From assembly GCF_034424545.1 (NCBI RefSeq), contig NZ_CP139970.1, forward strand, positions 2,232,001 to 2,296,000: 64,000 nucleotides of DNA, given 5' to 3'. The notes beneath the pieces are model-generated. The model was not told where the DNA came from, did not search any database, and worked only from the letters and a program-made list of their open reading frames with translations. The DNA comes from Trinickia caryophylli (GTDB lineage Bacteria; Pseudomonadota; Gammaproteobacteria; Burkholderiales; Burkholderiaceae). Shown piece after piece: positions 9,399 to 17,992 of the stretch; the stretch's first letter is position 1; each line of letters opens with the position of its first letter. Both the position numbers and the translations under genes were made by a program.

Positions 9399-9437
9399 GA
9401 GGTCTGCCTACTCGCGTAAGCGCCCGACTGCCCAACC

Positions 9438-10334
9438 ATGGATCTCACCCTGCTGCGCGCCTTCGTGACGGTGGCGCACGCCGGCAACCTGACGCGCGCC
9501 GCCACCCAGTTGCACCTGACGCAACCGGCCGTGAGCCTGCAGATCAAGAACCTGCAGGAGGCGCTCGGCGTGGCGCTTTTCACGCGCACGCCCCATGGCC
9601 TCGCGCTGACGCGCGACGGCCAGGCGCTGCTGCCGCATGCCGAGCGTGCGCTCGCGGCGGCCGGCGACGTCGAGCGCGCAGCGGCCGCCTTGCGCCAGGA
9701 GGTGCGCGGCCGGCTGCGCATCGGCACGATTCTCGATCCGCATTTCCTGCGGCTCGGCGGGTTTCTCAAGCAACTCGTCGAAACCTATCCTCAGATCGAA
9801 ACGGCCCTGCGGCACGGCATGTCGGGCTGGGTCGCCGAGCAGGTTCGCACGCGCGAGCTCGATGTCGGCTACTACATTGGCCAGCCGGCCGAGGAAGGCA
9901 TGCCCGACGGCCTCTTCCACGTCGCGACGCTCACGCGGTTCCAGTACCGTGTGCTCGCGCCAGCCGGCTGGAAGGATCGCGTGAGCCGCGCCCGCGACTG
10001 GCGCGCACTCGCGGCCTTTCCATGGATCTGGACCCCGCCGGCTTCGGCGCATCAGCGGCTCTTGTCGCGGCGCTTCGCGCAAGCGGGGGCAAGCCCCGTA
10101 AAAGTCGCCGAAGTCGATCAGGAAACGTCGATGCTCGATCTCGTCAAATCGGGTGTCGGACTCACGCTCGCGCGCGACGCCATCGCGATTGCCGAAGCGC
10201 ATGCGCACGCACTGACCATCGTGGAAGGCGTAACCGTGCCGACCGAGCTGACGTTCATCGCCCTTGCGACGCGCATGGAAGAACCGGCCATCGGCGCCGC
10301 GTTCAAACTGATCGAAGCCCAGTGGGCCGCCTGA
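9438..10334 (+). CDS. LysR-family transcriptional regulator
   Basis: A 298-residue regulator of standard length. Residues 1-60 are the winged helix-turn-helix (MDLTLLRAFVTVAHAGN, AATQLHLTQPAVSLQIKNLQ), and residues 90-295 form the periplasmic-binding-like effector domain. It is transcribed away from mmsA across a 171-base gap that holds a LysR-type operator. By position it most likely responds to a metabolite of the mmsA/GMC pathway; the effector is not known. Confidence 0.93.
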   Translation: MDLTLLRAFVTVAHAGNLTRAATQLHLTQPAVSLQIKNLQEALGVALFTRTPHGLALTRDGQALLPHAERALAAAGDVERAAAALRQEVRGRLRIGTILDPHFLRLGGFLKQLVETYPQIETALRHGMSGWVAEQVRTRELDVGYYIGQPAEEGMPDGLFHVATLTRFQYRVLAPAGWKDRVSRARDWRALAAFPWIWTPPASAHQRLLSRRFAQAGASPVKVAEVDQETSMLDLVKSGVGLTLARDAIAIAEAHAHALTIVEGVTVPTELTFIALATRMEEPAIGAAFKLIEAQWAA

Positions 10335-10525
10335 TTCCGGCGCGGTCCCGACCCGGTCGAGGCTTGATTGGTGCCTGATCCCCGGTTTTCTCACTGCTTT
10401 CGCCGCTTTTTGTTAGATTCGACCGGCACGCGACATCGCACGCATTCATGCGTTTGCGCTTTTTTGGCCGACGCCGCAAGGCGTTCTCCCGTTGTCTTCC
10501 TCGACGCTTACCGCAGGAGCATGAC

Positions 10526-11059
10526 ATGGCACGCAACATCGAAATCAAAGCCCGCGCACGCGCTTTCGACGCCTTGCGCGAACGGGCCGCGGCCCTCTCG
10601 TCCGAAGCGCCGCTGATCTTCCGGCAACAGGACTTCTTCTACGACGTGCCGCGCGGCCGACTGAAGCTGCGCCAATTCGACGACGGCACGCCCGCCGAGC
10701 TGATCTTTTACCAACGCGACGACCGCGAGGGGCCGAAGGCTTCCTACTACACGCGCAGCCCCGTCACGAACCCCGAGGCGATGCACAGCCTGCTTGCGAC
10801 GGCCCTGACCACGCGCGGGATCGTCTCGAAAGAACGCCATGTCTACCTGACGGGGCGCACGCGCATTCATCTGGACCGTGTGGACGGGCTGGGTGATTTC
10901 GTCGAACTCGAAGTCGTGCTCGGAGCCGACGACGACGAGGAAGACGGCACGGCCGAGGCACACGAGGTGTTCGAGAAGCTCGGTGTGGCGGCGGCGGATC
11001 TGGTCCCGGTCGCTTACGTCGATCTGCTCAACGCCGAGGCGTCCGGCCGGGCCGCATAG
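10526..11059 (+). CDS. CYTH-domain protein (class IV adenylate cyclase / triphosphatase-like)
   Basis: A 177-residue cytoplasmic protein starting MARNIEIKARARAFDALRERA. The EIK motif at residues 5-7 is the start of the ExExK signature of the CYTH superfamily. Further charged residues (KLRQFDD, YYTRSPV, RIHLDRVDGLGDFVELEVVL) line the tunnel that binds triphosphate and metal. Family members act as adenylate cyclases, thiamine triphosphatases or inorganic triphosphatases, and sequence alone does not separate these. AGGAG precedes the chosen ATG; the longer frame upstream has an atypical Arg-rich extension. It follows the LysR gene on the same strand after 190 bases and is probably independent. 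Confidence 0.85.
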   Translation: MARNIEIKARARAFDALRERAAALSSEAPLIFRQQDFFYDVPRGRLKLRQFDDGTPAELIFYQRDDREGPKASYYTRSPVTNPEAMHSLLATALTTRGIVSKERHVYLTGRTRIHLDRVDGLGDFVELEVVLGADDDEEDGTAEAHEVFEKLGVAAADLVPVAYVDLLNAEASGRAA

Positions 11060-11087
11060 CCGCCGACGGCGGGTGGGCGCCGAGTGC

Positions 11088-11591
11088 TCAGACGGCCGAG
11101 CCCGGCGCGAGATGTCCGAGCGGCAGCGGCCCGTTGCGCTTGAACGTCGTGAGGACGATGTTCGAGCGCACGCTGTCGACGCCGGGCACCCGCATCAGCT
11201 TTTTCATGACGAATGAGGACAACGCGCTCAGATCGGGCGCGACGATGCGCAACAGGTAATCGGCCTCGCCCACCACGGCGTGGCATTCGAGCACTTCGGG
11301 CAGCATCTCGATTTGCTGCTGAAACTGTTCGACGATGGTGTCGCCGTGGTGCTTGAGCTTGAGGCTCGTGAACGCGGTGACGCTGAGCCCGAGCTTTTCC
11401 GGACGCAGCACGACCCGATAACCGTCGATGATGCCGGCGGCCTCCAGCCGCTGCAAACGCCTGCCGATCTGCGAGGGCGACAGCGGCACGCTCTCGCCCA
11501 GTTGCTGGTGGGTGGCGCGACCGAAACGCTGCAGGACATCGAGCAGCGTGAGATCGAAATGATCGAGTTCCAGCATGGGCGTTCGTTGCAT
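11088..11591 (-). CDS. Lrp/AsnC-family transcriptional regulator
   Basis: A 167-residue regulator: N-terminal helix-turn-helix ([43 protein letters not shown], residues 10-60), followed by an RAM/ACT-like ligand domain ([21 protein letters not shown]). An internal Met at residue 6 (start 11576) is an equally plausible start, as neither has a clear ribosome-binding site. It is divergent from phhB across a 140-base gap. In relatives, an Lrp-type gene beside phenylalanine-hydroxylase genes controls aromatic amino-acid breakdown, which is the likely role here. Confidence 0.9.
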   Translation of the reverse strand: MQRTPMLELDHFDLTLLDVLQRFGRATHQQLGESVPLSPSQIGRRLQRLEAAGIIDGYRVVLRPEKLGLSVTAFTSLKLKHHGDTIVEQFQQQIEMLPEVLECHAVVGEADYLLRIVAPDLSALSSFVMKKLMRVPGVDSVRSNIVLTTFKRNGPLPLGHLAPGSAV

Positions 11592-11731
11592 GGCAAAGCG
11601 TATCGACGCGCGATTATCGCATGCACGCCCTGCCCATCGGCCCGCGGCAGCGCCGCGGCTTATGTGGAAAAATGCCCTGTTGGCCTTCGGCGCGCTCAGG
11701 CGCGGCCGGCCTTGTCACGAGAGGTGCAACC

Positions 11732-12037
11732 ATGATTCACAAGCTGACATCCGAGGAACGCGCGCGGCAACTCGCCGAATTGCGCGGCTGGCAGGCCGTC
11801 GCGGGACGAGACGCGATCCACCGGCAGTTCAAGTTCGCCGATTTCAACGAAGCGTTCGGCTTCATGACACGCGTGGCGTTGAAAGCGCAGGAAATGGATC
11901 ACCATCCCGAATGGTTCAACGTCTACGACACCGTCGACATCACGCTGTCCACACACGAGGCGGGTGGCGTCACGGAACGCGATCTCACGCTCGCGCGCTT
12001 CATCGACAAGGCAGCTGCCCTCAGCGCTGCGCGGTAA
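11732..12037 (+). CDS. phhB: Pterin-4a-carbinolamine dehydratase
   Basis: A 101-residue enzyme with the family core [19 protein letters not shown] (residues 50-68), where two adjacent His residues and a later His dehydrate 4a-hydroxytetrahydrobiopterin. The start [10 protein letters not shown] has GAGAGG seven bases upstream. It recycles the pterin cofactor of phenylalanine hydroxylase. The hydroxylase gene phhA is not beside it: the 140 bases between the Lrp gene and phhB contain no trace of one. It could instead work with a distant phhA or in molybdopterin metabolism. Confidence 0.93.
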   Translation: MIHKLTSEERARQLAELRGWQAVAGRDAIHRQFKFADFNEAFGFMTRVALKAQEMDHHPEWFNVYDTVDITLSTHEAGGVTERDLTLARFIDKAAALSAAR

Positions 12038-12078
12038 GCATTTCGCAAGCGAGCCGAAGGAATCCCGTGGGGCGCGGG

Positions 12079-12339
12079 CTACCCCGCACTGCCCGCGCCG
12101 CCCGCGCCGCCCGCGTCGCCCGCGTTACTGAGGGTCAGATAATCGCGCCAGGCTTGTCGGGCGGTGGGTTCGAGCGCTTCCTCCGGTACCTGGGCCCGAC
12201 GCTGTACAATCAGCAACGCATACGGCTTGGAGAGCGCGCTCGCCTCCTTGCACAAGCGAAGCTCATCGCCGCTCGACGGCGAGCGGGCGCGCCAGAAGTT
12301 GATCGCGGCTTCGAGTTCGTTGATCGTTATCTCGGACAT
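12079..12339 (-). CDS. DUF3717 small protein with a Gly/Ala repeat tail
   Basis: An 86-residue protein, MSEITINELEAAINFWRARS onward, matching the DUF3717 family of Burkholderiales: a short helical domain (residues 1-70) with RLCKEASALSKPYALLIVQRR. The last 15 residues are a low-complexity GDAGGAGGAGSAG tail encoded by imperfect 9-base repeats, not a usual part of the domain. It overlaps no neighbour and faces phhB convergently. Function is unknown; the family is almost confined to this order. The longer frame reading through the response-regulator gene on the other strand is antisense and was ignored. Confidence 0.8.
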   Translation of the reverse strand: MSEITINELEAAINFWRARSPSSGDELRLCKEASALSKPYALLIVQRRAQVPEEALEPTARQAWRDYLTLSNAGDAGGAGGAGSAG

Positions 12340-12480
12340 GATAGGCGTGATGACTGCATGGCCACCCGGCGAGCACGCTTGCGACAGCGCGCTCGATCGT
12401 GGCGAAGGAGCCCGTTGAACCGCGTGCCGGCCGCGGCGAGTAAGCCGAAGGCTTAACCCATTGTACTTTGAGCGACTTCC

Positions 12481-13167
12481 ATGCGACTCCTTCTGATCGA
12501 AGACGACCGCCCGATTGCGCGCGGCATCCAGAGCAGCCTCGAGCAGGCCGGCTTCACCGTCGATATGGTGCACGACGGCATTTTCGCCGAGCAGGCGCTG
12601 ACGCAGAACCGCCACGAGCTCATCATTCTCGATCTCGGCTTGCCGGGCATCGACGGTATGACGCTGCTTTCCCGCTTCCGCCAGGGCAATCGTCACACGC
12701 CCGTCATCGTACTGACCGCGCGCGACGAGCTGAACGATCGTGTTCAAGGTCTGAACGCCGGCGCCGACGACTACATGCTCAAGCCGTTCGAGCCTGCCGA
12801 ACTCGAAGCGCGCATTCGCGCCGTCATGCGCCGCAGCGGCCCCGCGAACGACGTGCCGCGCCCCGAAGTATCGCTGGGCGGTGTGCGCCTGTCGGGCGTC
12901 GACCGCCGCATCTTCAACGAAGATAAACCGCTCGAACTCTCGCCACGCGAATTCGCCGTGCTCGAGATGCTGCTGCTGCGTCACGGGCGCGTCGTCAGCA
13001 AGGCACAATTGCAGGACCACCTTACGCACTTCGGCGGCGACCTCGGCGACACCGCCATCGAAGTCTACGTGCACCGCGTGCGCAAAAAGCTCGAGAGCTG
13101 CCGAGTCGAAATCGTCACGGTGCGCGGCTTCGGCTACTTGTTGCAGGAAATCCGTCAGGCATCCTGA
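12481..13167 (+). CDS. Two-component response regulator, OmpR family (TctD/QseB type)
   Basis: A 228-residue regulator. The receiver domain (1-115) has the acidic pocket ED at 8-9, phosphoacceptor D51 in LIILDLGLPG, Thr in VLTARD and Lys in LKPF. Residues 135-225 are an OmpR winged helix (LSPREFAVLEMLLLRHGRVV, VYVHRVRKKL, VRGFGYLL). It is 132 bases before a histidine kinase of the TctE/QseC type on the same strand, so they form one system. The stimulus is unknown; relatives sense tricarboxylates, metals or quorum/adrenergic signals. Confidence 0.94.
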   Translation: MRLLLIEDDRPIARGIQSSLEQAGFTVDMVHDGIFAEQALTQNRHELIILDLGLPGIDGMTLLSRFRQGNRHTPVIVLTARDELNDRVQGLNAGADDYMLKPFEPAELEARIRAVMRRSGPANDVPRPEVSLGGVRLSGVDRRIFNEDKPLELSPREFAVLEMLLLRHGRVVSKAQLQDHLTHFGGDLGDTAIEVYVHRVRKKLESCRVEIVTVRGFGYLLQEIRQAS

Positions 13168-13299
13168 GCGGCCCGAAGCCGGTACCGTCCAGCATTCCCG
13201 CGACGTTCCCGGCTTCGTCCGCGCCCCGCTCGTTTCGTCGGCTTGCTCCATTTCATCCGACGAGCGCGCCCGGGCCCGACACGAAAACCAGAGACGCTC

Positions 13300-14853
13300 A
13301 TGCCCCCCGCCGCCGCGACGAGCCTGCGCCGTTCATTGTTGAGGCGCCTGGCCGGGCCTTTGTCGCTGCTCGCGCTCATGAGCGGGCTGATGGCGTATTG
13401 GCTTGCATGGCAGTACACGCAGCACGTCATCGACCGGTCGCTCGCCGATCTCGCCACCGCGCTATCCAAGCAAGTCCAGATCGCGGGCCCCGATGCCCGC
13501 TTCACGGTCCCGCCGCTCGCGCAGGCGATGTTCTCCGACCCGCCGCAGCACCTCATCTACCGGATCAACGACGGCGAACGCGACGTCGCCGGCGATAGCG
13601 AACTCCCGCTGTCGGGTATGAGCGTGCGGCGCACGCGCTACGCCCTGATTTTCGAGGCTCGTCACCGCGACATGCTCGTGCGTGTGGCGCAGGTTCGCAT
13701 GACGATGGCCAACGGGAAAACGACGCTCGTCGAAGTCGCGCAGCCGCTCAGGCATCGGTACCGCATCGCCGCCGAATTTCTCGTGGCCCTCATGATGCCG
13801 CTACTGCTGCTGCTACTCGCGGGCTGGGGCATCGTCTGGCGCGTCGTCAATCAACAGCTCGGCCCACTCACGTCGCTTGCCGATTCGCTGAACCGGCAAA
13901 CGCACATGTCGCTCGAGCCCGTCGACGAAACCCATGTGCCGCTCGAGATCAGGCCGCTCACGAGTGCGCTCAACGCGCTGCTCGACCGGTTGAAGACCGC
14001 GCTCGATGCGCAACGCAAGTTCATCGCCGATGCAGCCCACCAATTGCGCACGCCGCTCACGGCCGTGAAGCTCCATGCCGAGCAGGCAGCGACGGCGCGC
14101 GAGCCGGCACAAACGCTCGCGGCCGTGCGCGAGCTGCGTTCGGCGGCCGACCGCGCGGTGCGGCTGTCGAACCAGTTGCTGTCGCTCGCACGCGCGGAAC
14201 CGGGCGCACAAGCCGCGCGCTTCACCGATGTCGATATCGCCGCGATCGCATTCGAGACGGGCGCGGAGTGGGTGCCGCGCGCATTGGCGGCGCATGTCGA
14301 TCTCGGCTTCCAACGCCTCGACGATCCTGCCAACGACACACCGCTCATCGTGCGCGGCAATGCCGTACTCCTGCGCGAAGTCATTGCGAACCTGCTCGAC
14401 AATGCGCTCAAATATGTGCCCTCGGCACGCGTCGATTCGGCACGGGTAACCGTGACGGTGGGGCTCTCGCGTGCACCGAACGGCCTCTCGATGGCGGAGG
14501 TCGTCGTCGAAGACAACGGGCGGGGCGTGCCGGTGGAATTGCAGGCCGACCTCTTCAAGCGATTTTTCCGTGGGGACCGCCAGGACGCCGATAACGGTGT
14601 GGACGCCGGAGCCGGCCTCGGCCTCGCGATCGTGCACGACATCCTGACGCTACACGGCGGAACGGTGCTTTACGCCGACGCACCGGATGGCGGCGCACGT
14701 TTTATCGCACAGATTCCGCTCGCACCGGCGCCCGCAAATGACGGCGGCGGCGAACCGGCACCCGCAGCAAAAGCGCTGGCCGGCCAACACGATGCCGCTA
14801 AGGGCTCATCCTCCGCCGCGGCTCACCCGGCCACGAGCGAGCACCCCGGCTGA
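13300..14853 (+). CDS. Sensor histidine kinase (TctE/QseC type)
   Basis: A 517-residue inner-membrane kinase. TM1 is at about residues 20-45 (PLSLLALMSGLMAYWLAW). A periplasmic sensor of the two-component kinase N-terminal (2CSK_N) type follows, with conserved DPPQHLIYRI. TM2 is at about 160-185, followed by a HAMP-like linker. The DHp helix is FIADAAHQLRTPL with phosphorylated His near residue 247, and the ATPase domain has N (NLLDNALKY), G1 (DNGRGVP) and G2 (GAGLGLAIV) boxes. A 40-residue Ala/Gly-rich tail ends the protein. The start 57 bases downstream of the longest frame was chosen because the extra residues are unlike a kinase N-terminus. Partner: the adjacent OmpR-type regulator. Confidence 0.92.
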   Translation: MPPAAATSLRRSLLRRLAGPLSLLALMSGLMAYWLAWQYTQHVIDRSLADLATALSKQVQIAGPDARFTVPPLAQAMFSDPPQHLIYRINDGERDVAGDSELPLSGMSVRRTRYALIFEARHRDMLVRVAQVRMTMANGKTTLVEVAQPLRHRYRIAAEFLVALMMPLLLLLLAGWGIVWRVVNQQLGPLTSLADSLNRQTHMSLEPVDETHVPLEIRPLTSALNALLDRLKTALDAQRKFIADAAHQLRTPLTAVKLHAEQAATAREPAQTLAAVRELRSAADRAVRLSNQLLSLARAEPGAQAARFTDVDIAAIAFETGAEWVPRALAAHVDLGFQRLDDPANDTPLIVRGNAVLLREVIANLLDNALKYVPSARVDSARVTVTVGLSRAPNGLSMAEVVVEDNGRGVPVELQADLFKRFFRGDRQDADNGVDAGAGLGLAIVHDILTLHGGTVLYADAPDGGARFIAQIPLAPAPANDGGGEPAPAAKALAGQHDAAKGSSSAAAHPATSEHPG

Positions 14854-14885
14854 CGGGCCGGGCACCGGCACGAGTCAGCCTCGCA

Positions 14886-15347
14886 TCACCCTTTGCCGTT
14901 CTTCTTTGCGGCGAGCATCGTGCCGCGGCACTTGCGCGCGCCGCAGCGGCAGGCGTATTCCTTTTTGAGTTTCTTGGTCTGCCGGGCGTCGATGACGAGG
15001 CCGTAATCGTAAAAAAGCTCCTCCTCGGCACCGATATCGCGAAGCGCCCGGATGAACACGCGGCCATCGACCTCCTCGGCCTCGCAGTTCGGGGCACAGG
15101 AGTGATTGATCCAACGCGCACTGTTGCCGTCGACGTTGCCGTCGATCACGCGGCCATCTTCGAGTGCGAAATAGAACGTGTGGTTGGGTTCGTCGGGATT
15201 GTGCGGATGCCGGCGCTCGGCTTCGCGCCAAGAGATCCGCTCCCCCTTGTATTCCAGCAGTCGCTCATCGGCCTTGATCGGCGCAACGGCAAACACGCCC
15301 TTGCCATGCACACCCGAGCGGCGCACGACCAACTTGCGTGAACTCAT
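14886..15347 (-). CDS. SET-domain protein (putative protein-lysine methyltransferase)
   Basis: A 153-residue protein that is almost only a SET domain. It shows GVHGKGVFA (residues 12-20, SAM-binding), RWINHSCAPNCE with the diagnostic NHSC at 81-84, ELFYDYG with catalytic Tyr at 113/115, and a post-SET Cys cluster (C133, C135, C140) that with C84 can bind zinc. These are the residues expected of an active enzyme using S-adenosylmethionine. Bacterial homologues include chlamydial enzymes that modify histone-like proteins; the target here is unknown. It is convergent with the kinase gene and downstream of a MarR regulator on the same strand, 270 bases away. Confidence 0.9.
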   Translation of the reverse strand: MSSRKLVVRRSGVHGKGVFAVAPIKADERLLEYKGERISWREAERRHPHNPDEPNHTFYFALEDGRVIDGNVDGNSARWINHSCAPNCEAEEVDGRVFIRALRDIGAEEELFYDYGLVIDARQTKKLKKEYACRCGARKCRGTMLAAKKNGKG

Positions 15348-15519
15348 CGACGAATCCTCTGAAAAACCTCAATACCGCCGCGTCGCGCCCCGGGCGCTGC
15401 CGCTCGAACGCATGCGTTTTCGATCACGGGATAGAAAACGCGGCGCCGAATGATCGCAATGACCGATTGGGCGCCGCGTCGACAGATGACGCGAGAGCGT
15501 CAAAACGGAATCGTACACG

Positions 15520-15539
15520 TTGAGCGAGCATTCGTTCAA
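15520..15539. promoter_or_regulatory. Palindrome between the MarR and SET genes
   Basis: TTGAGCGA and TCGTTCAA face each other across four bases (seven of eight positions pair). It lies about 170 bases upstream of the SET gene and just past the MarR stop, so it may be a regulator site for the SET gene. MarR proteins bind such palindromes, but this pairing is inferred. Confidence 0.3.
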
Positions 15540-15617
15540 CGTCCCGAGCAGAAATCGACCGGATCGGGCCTTGCCGTGGCCGACGCGCGCAGCGCCAGAC
15601 GCAGAAAGCCTGCCGCC

Positions 15618-16268
15618 TCAAGGATGCTGCGAGAAGATCTTCCAGGTCTTTTTCTGAGTACCGAGGTCCGCTTGCTCGTGCCGCTCGCAATCGAGACGCA
15701 AATCAAGATCGTCGATACGCTGCCCGTATGCGAGGCATCGATGGACCACCTTCTTGCCGCTCTTGCTCGGCTCGAAGTGCTTGCACGTCACGCACATGCG
15801 ATGAATCGGGATATCGCCCTGCACTTCGAGCAGGCGGATCATCTTGATCAGCGTGCGGTAAAAGACAGCCTGTTCTTCGTCCTCGAGCTTGCCGATGGCG
15901 ACATTGAGAAAATCGGGCCATTGCTGCGCACGCTTGGCCGCGGCGCGGCCGCGCGCCGTGAGTCGAACCGCGAGCGCGCGGCCGTCATCGAGCGCACGAC
16001 GTTTCTCGATGAGCCCCTTCGCTTCGAGCGTGCTGACGGCATCGCTCGTCGTGGCTGCGGTCAGCGCCGTGTCGCGCGCGATGTCGCCAAGCCGCATCGG
16101 CGTCTTGCGCTGCATGAGCAGCATGAGGATCTCGCCTTGCGTCGGCGTCAAACCGGTGCTCTCGGCCCATTCCCACGCCTGGCTTCGCATCGCCGTGTTC
16201 AGCCGCAGCAAGCTGTGGGTCACGCGCCCTTGAGCCTGCTCTCCGTTTACGCCTTCGCTCATAGTCAT
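15618..16268 (-). CDS. MarR-family regulator with a C-terminal four-cysteine module
   Basis: A 216-residue protein, longer than a typical MarR (about 150). Residues 15-150 are the winged helix (LTPTQGEILMLLMQRKTPM, LTAATTSDAVSTLEAKGLIEKRR, with the wing DDGRALAVRLTARG). The last 55 residues are a separate Cys/His module: CVTCKHF, then HRC, then DCERH. The spacing suggests a zinc or iron-sulfur site that could make DNA binding sensitive to metal or redox state. Starts at 16268 and 16262 are both possible. It lies upstream of the SET gene on the same strand and may control it. Confidence 0.88.
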   Translation of the reverse strand: MTMSEGVNGEQAQGRVTHSLLRLNTAMRSQAWEWAESTGLTPTQGEILMLLMQRKTPMRLGDIARDTALTAATTSDAVSTLEAKGLIEKRRALDDGRALAVRLTARGRAAAKRAQQWPDFLNVAIGKLEDEEQAVFYRTLIKMIRLLEVQGDIPIHRMCVTCKHFEPSKSGKKVVHRCLAYGQRIDDLDLRLDCERHEQADLGTQKKTWKIFSQHP

Positions 16269-16569
16269 TCTTTCGCTATTTCGCCATTGACAGCCTGCCG
16301 CGACAGATCCGGCCGGGACGCACGTTGCCTTGCGCGCGCCACGACCTCCGCGGTGCGGCCCTCTCTCCAGCGAGCCGATTTTACGCTTGGCGGGCTCGAT
16401 ATCGGACCAAAGAAAAAACGCATTCCCGGTGTTCGTCCCGCATGCCTGCTCCTTTCATGCGCCGGGCAGACCGGACCAGGCTCATCCGCCAACTCGCGCC
16501 GCCATTCGACAATGTGCGCCATTTTAAGCGACTGAATCGATTCGTACAGCCCAGTTATTCGCAAAAACC

Positions 16570-16578
16570 TGTGGATAA
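16570..16578 (-). promoter_or_regulatory. Consensus DnaA box
   Basis: TGTGGATAA, the reverse complement of TTATCCACA, is an exact match to the strict DnaA-box consensus. It lies in the gap before the MarR gene, with other near-matches in both flanking intergenic regions. Confidence 0.5.
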
Positions 16579-16675
16579 ACCGTGTATAACCGCGTGAGCG
16601 TACTGTGAAGCGGATCTTGATAACAAAGCGGCAGGAAAAAACGCTCGGCGAGTTACCCGCTCGCCGCAGGCGATT

Positions 16676-16796
16676 CGCACCGCTCTCCCACGTGGTTATG
16701 AATCCGCCATCCCGTTGAAGACACGCGGAATTTGACGGTTGTCCACAGGAAGATGCGGCGCTTGTTAACTACTACTATGTTTGTATACATGTAAAC
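16676..16796 (-). repeat. Inverted-repeat arm 1 (121 nt)
   Basis: Its reverse complement aligns without gaps to 19774-19894 with 74 of 121 identical bases by hand count. Best-conserved blocks are GTTTAC at the outer end, AGTTAACAA, the DnaA-box-like CTGTGGACAACC, CATAACC and the final GTGCG. The two arms enclose ybdK and the antiporter gene. Confidence 0.7.
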
Positions 16797-16806
16797 GTCA
16801 AAACAA

Positions 16807-17925
16807 CTAAAAACTGCGCCACCGGACGCATTGCTGCCGTGCGGCTTCATGCAAGGATTTTTCTTTCGCCACGATGCCGCGCAGCCAGGTGGCATCGTTC
16901 ATCTGCTCCTTCGCTATCGCGCCGATTTCAACGAGCGCCTGCTGCGCGTGCAGTGCCTCGGCGTGCGGCGCAATCGTCTCGAGCGTTTGCAGGATGTCTT
17001 CGAAGATCGTCTTTCTTTCGCCCGTTTGCGGGTTGATGCAGGTGCCGCCAAGGCCGAACCGGCATGCCTCGAAGCGGTTGAACGTATAAACGAGGTAATC
17101 GTCTTCCTTGGGAACGAACGGCTTGTCGACGAGCAGATGCCGCGCGAGCGTCTGGATGTAGCAGGCGATCGCGGCCGCGCGATCGATCGATAGCGGCGTA
17201 TCCATGACTCGCACCTCGATGGTGCCGTAGCCGGGTTTCGGCCGAATGTCCCAGTAAAAGTCCTTCATGCTGTTGACGACGCCGGTGGCAACCATCTTCG
17301 AGAAATATTCCCCGAAGGCGTCCCAGGTAAGCACGAAAGGCGCTCTGCCGGAAAGCGGAAAGGCGAATACGGAGTTGAGCCGGGCCGAGTGAAAGCCCGT
17401 ATCCACGCCCTGCACGTAGGGCGACGAAGCCGAGAGCGCAATGAAGTGCGGGATGTAGCGCGACATCGCGTGCAGCAAAAAGAGCGCGCTGTCGGGATCC
17501 GGGCAGCCGATATGCACGTGCTGGCCGAACACCGTGAACTGCTTGGCGAGATATCCGTAGAGCTCGGACAGGTACTGAAAGCGCGGCGCATCGAAGATCT
17601 GCCGCTCGCTCCACTGCTGAAACGCATGCGTGCCGCCGCCGCATAGCCCGACGTTGAGTTGATCGGCCGCCGCCACGAGCGTGTCGCGGATCTCGCGCAG
17701 CTGCGACAACGCTTCTTCGTGCGAAGTGCAAATGCCCGTGGAGAGCTCGATCATGCTTTCGGTAATCTCGGGCGTGATGTTGCCCGGGCCCTTGCGGTCC
17801 TTCACGAGGCGCATGAGATCCGACGACGCTTTTGTCAGATCGTAGTCGTGCTTGTTGACGATCTGGATCTCGAGCTCGACCCCGAACGTGAACGGTTTGG
17901 AATTGACGAAAGGTTCAAGTGCCAT
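16807..17925 (-). CDS. ybdK: Carboxylate-amine ligase of the YbdK / glutamate-cysteine ligase type 2 family
   Basis: A 372-residue enzyme of the usual YbdK length. Recognisable blocks are [13 protein letters not shown] at the N-terminus (Glu residues that bind metal and ATP), [49 protein letters not shown] and [13 protein letters not shown]. Family members ligate an amino acid to a carboxylate using ATP and have at most weak gamma-glutamylcysteine synthetase activity; the true GshA is at 41-42.7 kb. It follows the antiporter gene on the same strand after 67 bases, probably one transcript. The physiological substrate is unknown. Confidence 0.93.
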   Translation of the reverse strand: MALEPFVNSKPFTFGVELEIQIVNKHDYDLTKASSDLMRLVKDRKGPGNITPEITESMIELSTGICTSHEEALSQLREIRDTLVAAADQLNVGLCGGGTHAFQQWSERQIFDAPRFQYLSELYGYLAKQFTVFGQHVHIGCPDPDSALFLLHAMSRYIPHFIALSASSPYVQGVDTGFHSARLNSVFAFPLSGRAPFVLTWDAFGEYFSKMVATGVVNSMKDFYWDIRPKPGYGTIEVRVMDTPLSIDRAAAIACYIQTLARHLLVDKPFVPKEDDYLVYTFNRFEACRFGLGGTCINPQTGERKTIFEDILQTLETIAPHAEALHAQQALVEIGAIAKEQMNDATWLRGIVAKEKSLHEAARQQCVRWRSF

Positions 17926-17992
17926 AAACGTGTCCTGGTTTGCTGCAATATCGACGAAACGCGACGAGCGCGGCCATCGGCCGCGCTATCGT

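Larger units (their letters stand above)
16269..16806. other. Large AT-richer intergenic region with DnaA-box-like sites and inverted-repeat arm 1
   Basis: No gene is supported in these 538 bases. They contain a perfect DnaA-box match, TGTGGATAA at 16570-16578; a one-mismatch box, TTGTCCACA, at 16739-16747; and another, CGTGTATAA, at 16581-16589. The 121-base arm at 16676-16796 has an inverted, diverged copy 3.1 kb away. The local composition is clearly lower in GC than the flanking genes. An 80-codon minus frame crosses the arm but starts inside ybdK and has no ribosome-binding site. Confidence 0.6.

Noticed and set aside
16653..16895. 80-codon minus-strand frame whose product resembles that of 19744-19932
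   Set aside because: About 17 of 40 residues match between the two predicted peptides, but this frame starts inside ybdK and neither has a ribosome-binding site; the similarity is explained by the inverted DNA repeat. Kept as a DNA feature.
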